A DNA stretch of 63,560 bases from the NCBI GenBank assembly GCA_021463505.1, contig JAJTYR010000018.1, positions 1 through 63,560 on the forward strand, written 5' to 3'. Origin of the DNA: Burkholderiaceae bacterium (lineage in GTDB: Bacteria; Pseudomonadota; Gammaproteobacteria; Burkholderiales; Burkholderiaceae_E). Positions 24,819 through 33,577 of this stretch are shown in pieces. The stretch's first letter is position 1, and each line of letters opens with the position of its first letter. A program made the position numbers and the translations under genes. Below the pieces are notes generated by a model. It was given only the letters and a program-made list of their open reading frames with translations, searched no databases and was not told the DNA's origin.

Positions 24819-25255
24819 GGGATACGCAGAGCGTCCTCGACGCGATCGCCTACGTCGCCTGGCACGGCCACAGGATTCGCATCGAGCGGCCGGGCCGCGT
24901 GGTGGTGGAACAGCCCGATCGCGCGGAGCTGCGTAACTACGTCGGCACGACGCACGCCGGAGCGCTGTATACGCTGGCCGAGACCGCGGCCGGCGTCGTC
25001 GCCGACGGTATGGCCGCACCGCTGGGAGGCTTCATCCTTCTCGCGGCAGCGACGGTGCACTACACGCGCCGCGCCGAAGGCGCGCTCGAGGCCGAGGCAC
25101 GGTTTGGTCCAGCCGCCGACACCGCGGCGCTGGCCGCGGAGTTCTCCGCCAGCGGCCGCGGCGCCTTGACGGTGGACGTCGTGATCCGTGATGCGGGCGG
25201 GCAGTCCGTCTTCGAAGGCAGCTTCCAGTACGCAATGCGCAGGAGAACCCCATGA
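24815..25255 (+). CDS. hotdog-fold thioesterase-like protein (DUF4442/PaaI-like)
   Basis: A 146-residue single hotdog domain. RAELRNYVGTTHAGALYTLAETAAGVVADGM is the hotdog helix with the N-x-x-G-T-x-H-x-G thioesterase-like signature, followed by AATVHYTRRAEGALEAEARF and LTVDVVIRDAGGQSVFEGSFQYAMR. It may release CoA from stalled or toxic acyl-CoAs, or act as a dehydratase-like binder. The GTG at 24815 overlaps the amidohydrolase stop, and its own stop overlaps the next ATG, giving a tightly coupled chain. Confidence 0.82.
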   Translation: MRDTQSVLDAIAYVAWHGHRIRIERPGRVVVEQPDRAELRNYVGTTHAGALYTLAETAAGVVADGMAAPLGGFILLAAATVHYTRRAEGALEAEARFGPAADTAALAAEFSASGRGALTVDVVIRDAGGQSVFEGSFQYAMRRRTP

Positions 25256-26031
25256 TCGACTCGCTGCTGACCGAGCGCCGTGGTGCCGTGCTACGTCTTG
25301 CGCTGAACCGGCCCGACAAGCTCAACGCCATCGACCTGCCGCTGCTCGATGCGCTTACCGGGGCGCTCGAGGCGGCTGGCTGCGATCCCACGGTGCGCGC
25401 AATCGTGATTGCCGGTGCGGGTGCGTCGTTCTGCGCTGGCGCCGATATTGGACAGATGATCGACCGCACCGCCGACGACTGGGAGCGCACCGTCGATCAC
25501 TACCTCGATCCGATCCGTGTCATCGCACGCATCGGCAAGCCGGTGATCGCGCGGCTGCACGGCAACGTATTCGGCGGCGGGCTGGGCCTCGCCATCGCCT
25601 GCGACTTCCGCGTCGCGGCCGAGTCGGCGCGCATGTGCGCGCCGTTCGTCAAGCTGGCGCTGGCCGGCTGCGACATGTCGGCCGGCTACTTCCTGCCGCG
25701 CCTGATCGGCCTGGGGCGCGCCACCGACATGATGATGACGGCGCGCGTCGTCGGTGCGCCGGAGGCGCAGGCGATCGGACTGGTCAGCCAGACGGTGCCC
25801 GATGCCGAGCTCGATGCCGCGGTCGACGCGCTCGCGGACAGGCTCGCAGCCTTTGCGCCGCGCACCACGGCCTTCACCAAGGCGGCCATCCGCCGCTCGG
25901 TCGACCGCGACATGGAAGGCGAGTTCGATTACGAGATCTTCGCCCAGGTGCAGTGCCTGCAGAGCGCCGATCACCGCGAAGGCGTGGCGGCGTTTCGCGA
26001 GCGCCGGGCGCCGGTCTTTCGCGGTGCCTGA
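25252..26031 (+). CDS. crotonase-family enzyme 2 with variant catalytic positions
   Basis: A 259-residue crotonase-fold protein: ALNRPDKLNAIDLPLLDAL, IAGAGASFCAGADIGQMI, LHGNVFGGGLGLAIACDFRVAA and LALAGCDMSAGYFLPRLIGLGRATDMMMTARV. The first hydratase Glu (G-G-x-E) is Gly-Leu-Gly here, and the second region lacks the P-E-x-x-x-G pattern, so it is probably an isomerase, lyase or retro-Claisen-type member instead of a plain hydratase. It starts inside the hotdog gene's stop (4-nt overlap), and 55 nt separate it from the second dehydrogenase. Confidence 0.88.
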   Translation: MIDSLLTERRGAVLRLALNRPDKLNAIDLPLLDALTGALEAAGCDPTVRAIVIAGAGASFCAGADIGQMIDRTADDWERTVDHYLDPIRVIARIGKPVIARLHGNVFGGGLGLAIACDFRVAAESARMCAPFVKLALAGCDMSAGYFLPRLIGLGRATDMMMTARVVGAPEAQAIGLVSQTVPDAELDAAVDALADRLAAFAPRTTAFTKAAIRRSVDRDMEGEFDYEIFAQVQCLQSADHREGVAAFRERRAPVFRGA

Positions 26032-26086
26032 GCCGAGCCGGCGTGTCGACCTCCAATCCGCAAATCACAGGCGAGGAACGCCGACC

Positions 26087-27247
26087 ATGAGCGATGCCGG
26101 CCTGGGCGAAGAGGAAGTCGCTTTCCGCGACAGCGTACGTGCCTTCGTCGACAGGCGTATCGTGCCCAATGCCACGCGCTGGGACCTGGAGGAGCGCTAT
26201 CCGCGCGAGCTGTTCCAGGAAGCCGCCGCGCTCGGCTGGCTCGGCATCGGATTTCCCGAGGAGGTCGGCGGCAGCGGTGGCGGCAGCGTGCTGTACGCAA
26301 TCCTGTGCGCCGAGCTGGCGCGCGGCTCGGCGGCGGTCGCGCTCGGCCTGTACGTGCATACCGCACTGGCCGCCTCGGCGATCCTGCACCTGGGCAGCGC
26401 AGAGCAGAAGGCGCGCCATCTTCCCGAGGCATTGGCCGGCAAACGCATCGGCTGCTGGGCTTATGCCGAACCCGGCGCGGGCGCCGACATTGCCTGTGTG
26501 CGTACACGTGCGCGCCGCACGGGCGAGCACTACGTGATCGACGGCGCCAAGCTGTACATCACCAACTCGCCGTTCGCGGACTTCATGGTGGTCGTCGCGC
26601 AGACCGATCCGGCACGCGGTCTCAAGGGCATGTCGATCTTCGTCGTCGATCGTGACACGCCGGGCGTGCGCGTCAGCGCCCCGTTCAGAAAGCTCGGCAT
26701 GGGTGCCTCGGAGATGGCCGAGATCGTCTTCGAGGGCGTGCGCGTGCCCGCCGGCAACCGGCTGGGGACCGAGCATCTGGGCTTCATCGAGGCGCTCCAG
26801 GTGCTCACGCTCGGGCGCGTCGCGTCGGCAGGCTTCGGTGTCGGCCTCGGCCGCGCGGCCCTCGGGGAAGCGCTGCGCTATGCTTCGACCCGCATGCAGG
26901 GCGACGCGCCGATCACGCGTCACCAGTTCGTGCGCTTCACGCTCGCCGACATGGCGACCCGGATCGAGGCTGCCTGGCGGCTTGCGCTGCACGCGGCACG
27001 CCTCATCGAAGCCGGCGGTGACTACGACTGCGCCGCCTCGATGGCCAAGCTGTTCGCCACCGAGACCTGCAGCCATGTCTGCGAACGCGCATTACACTTG
27101 TGCGGCGCTCAGGGCTACATGCGCGAGAGTGCGGCACAGCGCTTCTATCGCGACTGCAAGGTGCTCGAGATCGGCGAGGGTACCAGCGAGATCCAGCGCG
27201 AGACGATCTTCAGGCATTTATCACGACAGGCCGGCAAATGGGTGTGA
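26087..27247 (+). CDS. acyl-CoA dehydrogenase 2
   Basis: A 386-residue FAD-dependent acyl-CoA dehydrogenase. Motifs are LGIGFPEEVGGSGGG, CWAYAEPGAGADIACVRT, IDGAKLYITNSPFAD, FRKLGMGASEMAEIVFEGVRVP, LCGAQGYMRESAAQRFYRD and EIGEGTSEIQRETIFRHL, where the Glu in GEGTSE is the catalytic base of MCAD-type enzymes. Its catalytic base therefore sits elsewhere than in the first dehydrogenase, suggesting a different acyl substrate or step. ATG 26087 follows GCGAGGAACG. It overlaps the TetR gene by 10 nt. Confidence 0.93.
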   Translation: MSDAGLGEEEVAFRDSVRAFVDRRIVPNATRWDLEERYPRELFQEAAALGWLGIGFPEEVGGSGGGSVLYAILCAELARGSAAVALGLYVHTALAASAILHLGSAEQKARHLPEALAGKRIGCWAYAEPGAGADIACVRTRARRTGEHYVIDGAKLYITNSPFADFMVVVAQTDPARGLKGMSIFVVDRDTPGVRVSAPFRKLGMGASEMAEIVFEGVRVPAGNRLGTEHLGFIEALQVLTLGRVASAGFGVGLGRAALGEALRYASTRMQGDAPITRHQFVRFTLADMATRIEAAWRLALHAARLIEAGGDYDCAASMAKLFATETCSHVCERALHLCGAQGYMRESAAQRFYRDCKVLEIGEGTSEIQRETIFRHLSRQAGKWV

Positions 27248-27945
27248 CGGAACGGCGCCAGCGCGAACGCGCGGCACGACGCGGGGAGATTCTCGATGCG
27301 GCACGCGACGTGCTGCTCAGCCAGGGTCTGCGCGGCACGACCACCAAGGAGATCGCCGAGCGCTGCGAACTCTCGGAAGCGACGCTGTTCTTCTACTTCC
27401 GCAACAAGGACGAGATCCTGCTCTCGCTGATCTTCGAGAGCATCGCGTTCTGGGCGCAAGGACTGGATGCGCTGGCCGCGAAGTCGCTGTCGCCCGAGGC
27501 ACTGCTGCAGGCCATCTGGCAGTTCCACGAGGAGGTCTATCGCGAGCATCCGGACTACTTCGTCATCTCGGCCTACCTGGCGCAGCCGCAGGTGCTCGAC
27601 AACGTCTCGCCCGAGGTCAAGCACGAGATCGCGCGCCGTTCGGGCGAGAACTTCCGGCGTCTGCGCGACCTCCTTGGGCGCATCGACCCGTCCACGCCGG
27701 GCGTCGTGCTCGCGAACATGCTGTGGTCGCTGTTCCTCGGTTTGACGATCGCCGGCGCATCGCGGGCCAACCTCGGCCACGGCACGCGCGGCGAACAGCG
27801 CGAGACACGGGCCCGGGTCTTCGACGTCGTCAAGCGTGCGTTCGGATTTGGAGCGCGCAATGCAACTTCCGGAGTCGGCAAGTCGAAGGATGCCGCAGCG
27901 CGCAACCGGGCGCCTCGACGGGCAGCAGGGAGTAACCAGTCATGA
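27238..27945 (+). CDS. TetR-family transcriptional regulator
   Basis: A 235-residue repressor. N-terminal HTH: RRGEILDAARDVLLSQGLRGTTTKEIAERCELSEATLFFYFRNKDEIL (about 14-62), followed by an all-helical ligand domain and a low-complexity basic tail (KSKDAAARNRAPRRAAGSNQS). TetR proteins of acyl-CoA catabolism release DNA on binding an acyl-CoA. The gene overlaps the dehydrogenase by 10 nt and the next gene by 4 nt, so it is co-transcribed with the operon it probably controls. The palindromes at 11134 and 21940 are its candidate operators. Confidence 0.92.
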   Translation: MGVTERRQRERAARRGEILDAARDVLLSQGLRGTTTKEIAERCELSEATLFFYFRNKDEILLSLIFESIAFWAQGLDALAAKSLSPEALLQAIWQFHEEVYREHPDYFVISAYLAQPQVLDNVSPEVKHEIARRSGENFRRLRDLLGRIDPSTPGVVLANMLWSLFLGLTIAGASRANLGHGTRGEQRETRARVFDVVKRAFGFGARNATSGVGKSKDAAARNRAPRRAAGSNQS

Positions 27946-28997
27946 TTGCGACCACCATGCTGGCGGCGCGGTTGTACGAAGCCGGTGCGCCGCTCGCGAT
28001 CGAAACGGTCCCGGTCCCGCAACCCGGGTTTGGCCAGTTGCTGCTCGAAGTGGCCGCCTGCGGGCTGTGCGGCACCGACATCCATCTGGCGGTGGATGGC
28101 GACATCCCGGTCGCGCGCACTCCGATCACGCTCGGCCACGAGGCTGCGGGCACGATCGCGGCGCTCGGCAACGGGGTGAGCGGCTTCACGCTCGGTCAGC
28201 GCGTGGCACTCTTTCCTTCGCCGATCTGCGGCCAGTGTCGCTTCTGCCGTGCGGGACGCGAATCCCTGTGCGAGGCGACGCAGGCCTACGGCATGTCGCA
28301 GGACGGGGCGCTTGCGCGCTACATGCTGGCGCCGGTCGCGGGTGCGATCCCGATTCCCGATGCCGTGGATTTCGCGACCGCGGCCATCGTCACCGACGGC
28401 GTCGCGACGCCGCTGCACGCCCTGCGCTCGCGGGGCCGGCTGTGCGCCGGCGAGGCAGTCGCGGTGGTGGGCTGCGGCGGCCTGGGCGCGCACGCGATCC
28501 TGTTGGCACGCATGATGGGGGCGGGTTTCATCGCCGCCCTCGACACGCAGGCGCAGGCGCGCGAGCGCGCGATCGAGTTCGGCGCCGACCTGGCTATCGA
28601 TCCCGCCGAGCAACCTCATCCGGGCCGCGCCATTCGCGCCCACTTCGGCCGTGGCGTCGATCTGGCGCTCGAATTCGTCGGCCGCCCGGAAACGGTGGAG
28701 ACGACGCTGCGCTGCCTCGACACCGGCGGGCGGGCGGTGCTGGTGGGTGTCGGGCCGGGGCGTCCGACGCTGCCACCGCTGCTGAGCTTCGTCGGCCGCG
28801 AGCAGTCGGTGATCGGCTCCTTCGGCATGAACAAGCGCGACATCGCCGACCTTCTGCAGCTCGTCGCGCGTGGCCGGCTCGATCTGTCGCGATCGGTGAG
28901 CCGGACTTTCCCGCTTGCCGGCGTGAACGAGGCACTTGACCTGCTGGCGAAGAAGGACACCGGCATCGTCCGACTCGTCGTCGAGCCTGGGCGCTGA
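27942..28997 (+). CDS. zinc-dependent alcohol dehydrogenase (MDR)
   Basis: A 351-residue NAD(P)-dependent dehydrogenase. Catalytic zinc ligands lie in CGLCGTDIHLAV and TLGHEAAG; the structural zinc site CGQCRFCRAGRESLC has four Cys. The Rossmann motif is VAVVGCGGLGAHAILLAR with AALDTQAQARERA after it. It would oxidise an alcohol or hydroxyacyl intermediate, or reduce an aldehyde. It is the last gene of the plus operon (ATGA overlap with TetR) and convergent with the RND operon. Confidence 0.91.
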   Translation: MIATTMLAARLYEAGAPLAIETVPVPQPGFGQLLLEVAACGLCGTDIHLAVDGDIPVARTPITLGHEAAGTIAALGNGVSGFTLGQRVALFPSPICGQCRFCRAGRESLCEATQAYGMSQDGALARYMLAPVAGAIPIPDAVDFATAAIVTDGVATPLHALRSRGRLCAGEAVAVVGCGGLGAHAILLARMMGAGFIAALDTQAQARERAIEFGADLAIDPAEQPHPGRAIRAHFGRGVDLALEFVGRPETVETTLRCLDTGGRAVLVGVGPGRPTLPPLLSFVGREQSVIGSFGMNKRDIADLLQLVARGRLDLSRSVSRTFPLAGVNEALDLLAKKDTGIVRLVVEPGR

Positions 28998-29014
28998 ACT
29001 GCGGCGAATGGCGC

Positions 29015-29032
29015 AACGGGCCCTTGCCCGTT
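29015..29032. terminator. hairpin between convergent operons
   Basis: AACGGGC-CCTT-GCCCGTT is a perfect 7-bp stem with a 4-nt loop in the 53-nt gap between the alcohol dehydrogenase stop and the end of the RND/OMF gene. No U-tract follows on either strand, so termination is inferred from position and symmetry only. Confidence 0.45.
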
Positions 29033-29050
29033 CGATGACGGTTTCGTGCA

Positions 29051-32000
29051 TCACCAACCCCCGCCGGTCGCCTTGATCAGCGCCACCGTCGCCGTCAGGC
29101 GCCGGCCGCGCAGGTCGAGCAGCGCGCGCTCGGCCTGCAGCGCCGCGGTCTGCGCGACGATCACGTTCAGGAACGAGACGGTGCCCGCCTTGTATTGCAA
29201 CGTCGTGATCTCCAGCGCGGTGCGCGCGGCGGCGAGCGCCTCGCGCTGCACCTGCTCCTGGTCGGCCAGCACCGACAACGCGACCAGGCTGTCCTCGACT
29301 TCGCCGAGCGCCGCGAGCACGGTCTGCCGGTAGGCCGCGACCGTCGCATCGTGCGCGGCCTCGGCCTGCTCGCTGGCGGCGGCGCGCGCGCCGCCGTCGA
29401 ACAGCGCCGCGGCGAGCGACGGGCCCAGCGACCAGAAGCGGTTCGGCAGCGACAGCAGCTCGCCCAGCTGGTTCGAGCGCAGACCGCCGTCGGCCGACAG
29501 CGTGAGCGACGGGAACCAGGCGGCGCGGGCCACGCCGATCTGCGCGTTGGCGGCGGCGACGCGGCGTTCGGCCGCAGCCACGTCGGGGCGCCGCTCGAGC
29601 AGTTGTGAGGGCACGCCCACCGGCACCGACGGCACCTCGGCGGGCGTCGGCGCTTCGGCGAGCGCCAGTGCCACCGGTGCGCGGCCGGTGAGCAATGCCA
29701 CGGCGTGTTCGAGCTGGGCGCGCGCGATGCCGACTTCGAGCCGCTGCGCCTCGGCGTTCTTCAGCTGCGTCTGGGCCTGCGCGACGTCGGCGCGCGTGGC
29801 CACGCCGGCGGCCAGTCGGTTGCGCGTGAGTTCGAGCGAGCGCCGGTACGAGTCGACGGTTTCGCCGAGCAGCTTGCGCTGCGCCTCGGCGATGCGCAAT
29901 TGCAGATAGCTCTGCGCCAGCTGGGCCCGCAGCGACAGGCGCGCCGCGGCGAGATCGGCCTCGCTCGCGCTTGCGGCAGCTTCGGCGGCTGAGACGCCGC
30001 TGCGCACGCGGCTCCACAGATCGACTTCCCAGCCCGCCGCGACGCCCAGGCCGAAGCTGCTGAAGTCCGTGCCGGCCTGGTGGCTGCGGCTCGCCGAGGC
30101 GCTTGCCGAGACCGACGGATACAGGCCCGCGCGCGCGGCGTCGGTAGCGGCGCGCGCCTGGCGCAACACCGCCGCGGCGCGCCGCAGATCCTGGTTGCCC
30201 GTGTCGAGGTCGGCGATCAGTGCGTCGAGCCGGCGGTCGCCGAACGCGCGCCACCAGGCGCCATCGTGCAGCGCGGCCGGACGCGCGGCCTGCCGGCCCT
30301 CGGGCGGTGTTTCCCTGTAGGCTGGCGGCACCGCGATGTGCGGGCGCTCGTAGGCGGGCGGGGTCGCGCAGCCGGCGAGCAGCACGCACAGCAGGGCGAC
30401 GCCCGGCAGCCATGCGCTGCGCAGCGACGTGCCGTGCAGCGCTGCCCCGCCAGGCGGGGTGCGCGCGCCGCGGCGCAGGCGCGCGGCGAGCCGGTCGAGG
30501 TACAGGTAGACCACCGGAGTCGTGTACAGCGTGAGCAACTGGCTCAGCGCCAGTCCGCCGACGATCGTGATGCCGAGCGGCTGGCGCAACTCGGCGCCGT
30601 TGCCGGTGCCGAGCGCCAGCGGTACCGCGCCCAGCATCGCCGCCATCGTCGTCATCAGGATCGGGCGCACGCGCAACCGGCAGGCGCGGTGGATCGCCTC
30701 GCGTGGCGCGAGGCCCAACTCGCGCTCGGCGGCGATCGCGAAGTCGATCATGATGATCGCATTCTTCTTCACGATGCCGATCAGCAGCAGTACGCCGATC
30801 AGCGCGATGATGCTGAACTCGGTATCGGTGGCCATCAGCGCGAGCAGCGCGCCCACACCGGCCGAGGGCAGCGTCGACAGGATCGTGATCGGGTGCACCA
30901 GGCTCTCGTAGAGGATGCCGAGCACCAGGTAGACGGTGACCAGCGCGGCCAGGATCAGCAGCGGCTGGCTCTCGAGCGAGCGCTGGAAGGCGCCCGCGGT
31001 GCCCGCGAAGCTGCCGTACAGGCTCGTGGGAACGCCCAGGCGCGCGACCGTCTCCTCGATCGCGGCGCTCGCCTGCGACAGCGACACGCCTTCGGGCAGG
31101 CTGAACGAGATCGTCGAGGCGGCGAACTGGCCCTGGTGGCTCACGCCCAGCGGCACCGGGGTGGGGGCCCAGCGGGCGAACTGCGACAGTGGCACCGCGA
31201 CGCCTGCCGCGTTCGGCACGCTGAAGTTGCGCAGGTCGTCGGGGCTGTCGCGGAACTCCGCGCCGACTTCGAGCACGACGTGGTACTGGTTCAGCGGCTG
31301 GTAGATCGTCGACACCTGCCGCTGGCCGTAGGCGTCGTTGAGCAGGCTGGTGATGCGCCGGGTCGGGATGCCGAGCCGCGCGGCGGCGTCGCGATCGATC
31401 GTCAGCGACACCTGCCGCCCCTTGTCTTCCTGGTCGGTGTCGATGTCGGTGACCTGCGGCAGGCGGCTGAGCGCATCGCGGATGCGCGGCTCCCAGGTGC
31501 GCAGCACCTCGAGGTCGTCGGTGAGCAGCGTGTACTGGAACTCCGAGCTGCTCTGGCGGCCGCCGATGCGGATCTCGCGCACCGGCACCATGAAGACGCG
31601 CGCGCCCGGCACGCGCGAGGTGGCCGCGCGCAGCCGCGTGACGACCTGCTCGGCGCTCTCCTTGCGCTCGCCCAGCGGCTTCAGCGTGACGAAGCCCCAG
31701 CCGCTGTTCACGCGCGACCCGCCGGTGAAGCCGGTGACGATCGTGACCGCCGGATCGGCGCGGATGATCTCGATGAAGTCGGCGAGCTTCTTCTGCATCG
31801 CCTGGAACGAGATGCTCTGGTCGCCGCGGATCGACATGAACAGGCGCCCGGTGTCCTGCGCGGGGAAGAACCCCTTGGGCACGATGGCGTAGAGCCAGAC
31901 GTTGAGCGCGATCGTCGCTGCGAGCAGTCCGAGCATCAGCCATCCGTGGTCGAGCGCCCAGCCGACGCTGCGCGCGTAGCCGTCGACCACCCGCTCGAGC

Positions 32001-33577
32001 GCGCGCCGCCCGAAGCGGGCCAGCCGACCTTCGGCCGCGATCGTCTCGTCGCTGCCCGTGCCGCCGGCGCTCGCGATGTCCCCGGGTGCGCCGCCGCGCT
32101 GCCTGCCGAGCAGGCGCGCGCACAGCATCGGCGTCGTGGTGAGCGACACCAGCAGCGAGATCAGGATCGCCACCGACAGCACCACCGCGAACTCGCGAAA
32201 CAGCCGCCCGACCACGCCGCCCATCGCGAGGATCGGGATGAACACCGCGATCAGCGACAGGCTGATCGCCACCACCGTGAAGCCGACTTCGCGCGCGCCG
32301 GCGATCGCTGCGGCCAGCGGCGGCTCGCCCGCCTCGCGGCGCCGCGCGATGTTCTCCAGCACGACGATCGCATCGTCCACCACGAAGCCGGTGGCGATGG
32401 TGAGCGCCATCAGCGACAGGTTGTCCAGGCTGTAGCCCGCGAGGTACATCACACCGAACGTGCCCACCAGCGAGGCCGGCACCGCCACGGCCGGCACCAG
32501 CGTGGCCGCTGCGCTGCGCAGGAACAGGAACACCACCATCACGACGAGCGCCACCGAGATCACCAGCGTGCGCTCGATCTCGTGCAGCGACGCGCGGATC
32601 GTCGGCGTGCGGTCGAGCACCACCTGCATGTCGATCGCCGCCGGCGCCAGCGCGCGCAGCCCCGGCATCAGCTCGTAGATCCGATCGACCGTCTCGATGA
32701 TGTTCGCCCCCGGCTGCCGGTAGACCACCAGCAGCACCGAAGGCCTGCCGTTGGCCGAGCCGGCGTTGCGCTCGTCCTCGACCGACTCGCGCAGGCTGGC
32801 GACGTCGGACAGGCGCACCGCCGCGCCGTTGCGGTAGCTCACCACCAGCGGCACGTAGTCGGCGACGTCGCGTGACTGGTCGTTGGCGCCCACCTGCCAG
32901 TGGCGCGTCTCGTCGGCCACCGAGCCCTTGGGCCGGTTGGCGTTGGCGCCGGCGATCGCCAGGCGCACCTGTTCCAGGCCGATGCCGTAGCGGTCGAGTT
33001 GCAGCGGGTTGACCTGCACGCGCACCGCCGGCAGCGAGCTGCCGCCGATCGTGACCTGGCCCACGCCGCGCACCTGCGCGAGCTTTTGCGCGAGCACCGT
33101 CGCGGCCACGTCGTACATCTGCCCGCGCGTCATCGACCCGGAGGTGAGCGCGATCATGAACACCGGCGTGTCGGCCGGGTTCACCTTGCGGTAGGTCGGG
33201 TTGCGCACCAGGCCGCTGGGCAGCGAGCCGCGCGCCGCGTTGATCGCGGCCTGCACGTCGTTGGCGGCGCTCTCGATCGAGCGATCGAGGTCGAACTGCA
33301 GTACCACGCGCGTCTGCCCGAGCGAGCTGTTCGAGGTCATTTCGGTGACGCCGGCGATGCGCCCGAGCGCGCGTTCGAGCGGCGTGGCGACGGTGGCCGC
33401 CATGATCTCGGGGCTCGCGCCGGGCAGCGACGCCGACACCGAGATCGTCGGGAACTCGACCTGCGGCAGCGGCGCCACCGGCAGCAGCCGCAGCGCGGCC
33501 AGGCCGGAGAGCACGATGCCCAGCGTGATCAGCGTGGTCGCCACCGGCCGGCGGATGAAGACCTCGGAGAAGTTCAC
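29051..33577 (-). CDS. RND efflux pump fused to a NodT-type outer-membrane factor
   Basis: One 1508-residue frame. Residues 1-1040 are a full HAE1-type RND permease: [100 protein letters not shown] and [17 protein letters not shown]. It continues without stop through [20 protein letters not shown] into a lipoprotein signal [14 protein letters not shown] (Cys1070), then a complete outer-membrane factor ([83 protein letters not shown]). No in-frame ATG, GTG or TTG lies between the pump end and the lipobox. The GTG start overlaps the first pump's stop by 4 nt. Confidence 0.85.
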   Translation of the reverse strand: MNFSEVFIRRPVATTLITLGIVLSGLAALRLLPVAPLPQVEFPTISVSASLPGASPEIMAATVATPLERALGRIAGVTEMTSNSSLGQTRVVLQFDLDRSIESAANDVQAAINAARGSLPSGLVRNPTYRKVNPADTPVFMIALTSGSMTRGQMYDVAATVLAQKLAQVRGVGQVTIGGSSLPAVRVQVNPLQLDRYGIGLEQVRLAIAGANANRPKGSVADETRHWQVGANDQSRDVADYVPLVVSYRNGAAVRLSDVASLRESVEDERNAGSANGRPSVLLVVYRQPGANIIETVDRIYELMPGLRALAPAAIDMQVVLDRTPTIRASLHEIERTLVISVALVVMVVFLFLRSAAATLVPAVAVPASLVGTFGVMYLAGYSLDNLSLMALTIATGFVVDDAIVVLENIARRREAGEPPLAAAIAGAREVGFTVVAISLSLIAVFIPILAMGGVVGRLFREFAVVLSVAILISLLVSLTTTPMLCARLLGRQRGGAPGDIASAGGTGSDETIAAEGRLARFGRRALERVVDGYARSVGWALDHGWLMLGLLAATIALNVWLYAIVPKGFFPAQDTGRLFMSIRGDQSISFQAMQKKLADFIEIIRADPAVTIVTGFTGGSRVNSGWGFVTLKPLGERKESAEQVVTRLRAATSRVPGARVFMVPVREIRIGGRQSSSEFQYTLLTDDLEVLRTWEPRIRDALSRLPQVTDIDTDQEDKGRQVSLTIDRDAAARLGIPTRRITSLLNDAYGQRQVSTIYQPLNQYHVVLEVGAEFRDSPDDLRNFSVPNAAGVAVPLSQFARWAPTPVPLGVSHQGQFAASTISFSLPEGVSLSQASAAIEETVARLGVPTSLYGSFAGTAGAFQRSLESQPLLILAALVTVYLVLGILYESLVHPITILSTLPSAGVGALLALMATDTEFSIIALIGVLLLIGIVKKNAIIMIDFAIAAERELGLAPREAIHRACRLRVRPILMTTMAAMLGAVPLALGTGNGAELRQPLGITIVGGLALSQLLTLYTTPVVYLYLDRLAARLRRGARTPPGGAALHGTSLRSAWLPGVALLCVLLAGCATPPAYERPHIAVPPAYRETPPEGRQAARPAALHDGAWWRAFGDRRLDALIADLDTGNQDLRRAAAVLRQARAATDAARAGLYPSVSASASASRSHQAGTDFSSFGLGVAAGWEVDLWSRVRSGVSAAEAAASASEADLAAARLSLRAQLAQSYLQLRIAEAQRKLLGETVDSYRRSLELTRNRLAAGVATRADVAQAQTQLKNAEAQRLEVGIARAQLEHAVALLTGRAPVALALAEAPTPAEVPSVPVGVPSQLLERRPDVAAAERRVAAANAQIGVARAAWFPSLTLSADGGLRSNQLGELLSLPNRFWSLGPSLAAALFDGGARAAASEQAEAAHDATVAAYRQTVLAALGEVEDSLVALSVLADQEQVQREALAAARTALEITTLQYKAGTVSFLNVIVAQTAALQAERALLDLRGRRLTATVALIKATGGGW

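Noticed and set aside
27573..32123. A 1516-codon open frame on the minus strand across the RND/OMF gene and the dehydrogenase region
   Set aside because: It is a shadow of the RND gene in another frame. The composition is Arg/Ala-rich with no domain pattern, as expected in high-GC DNA.
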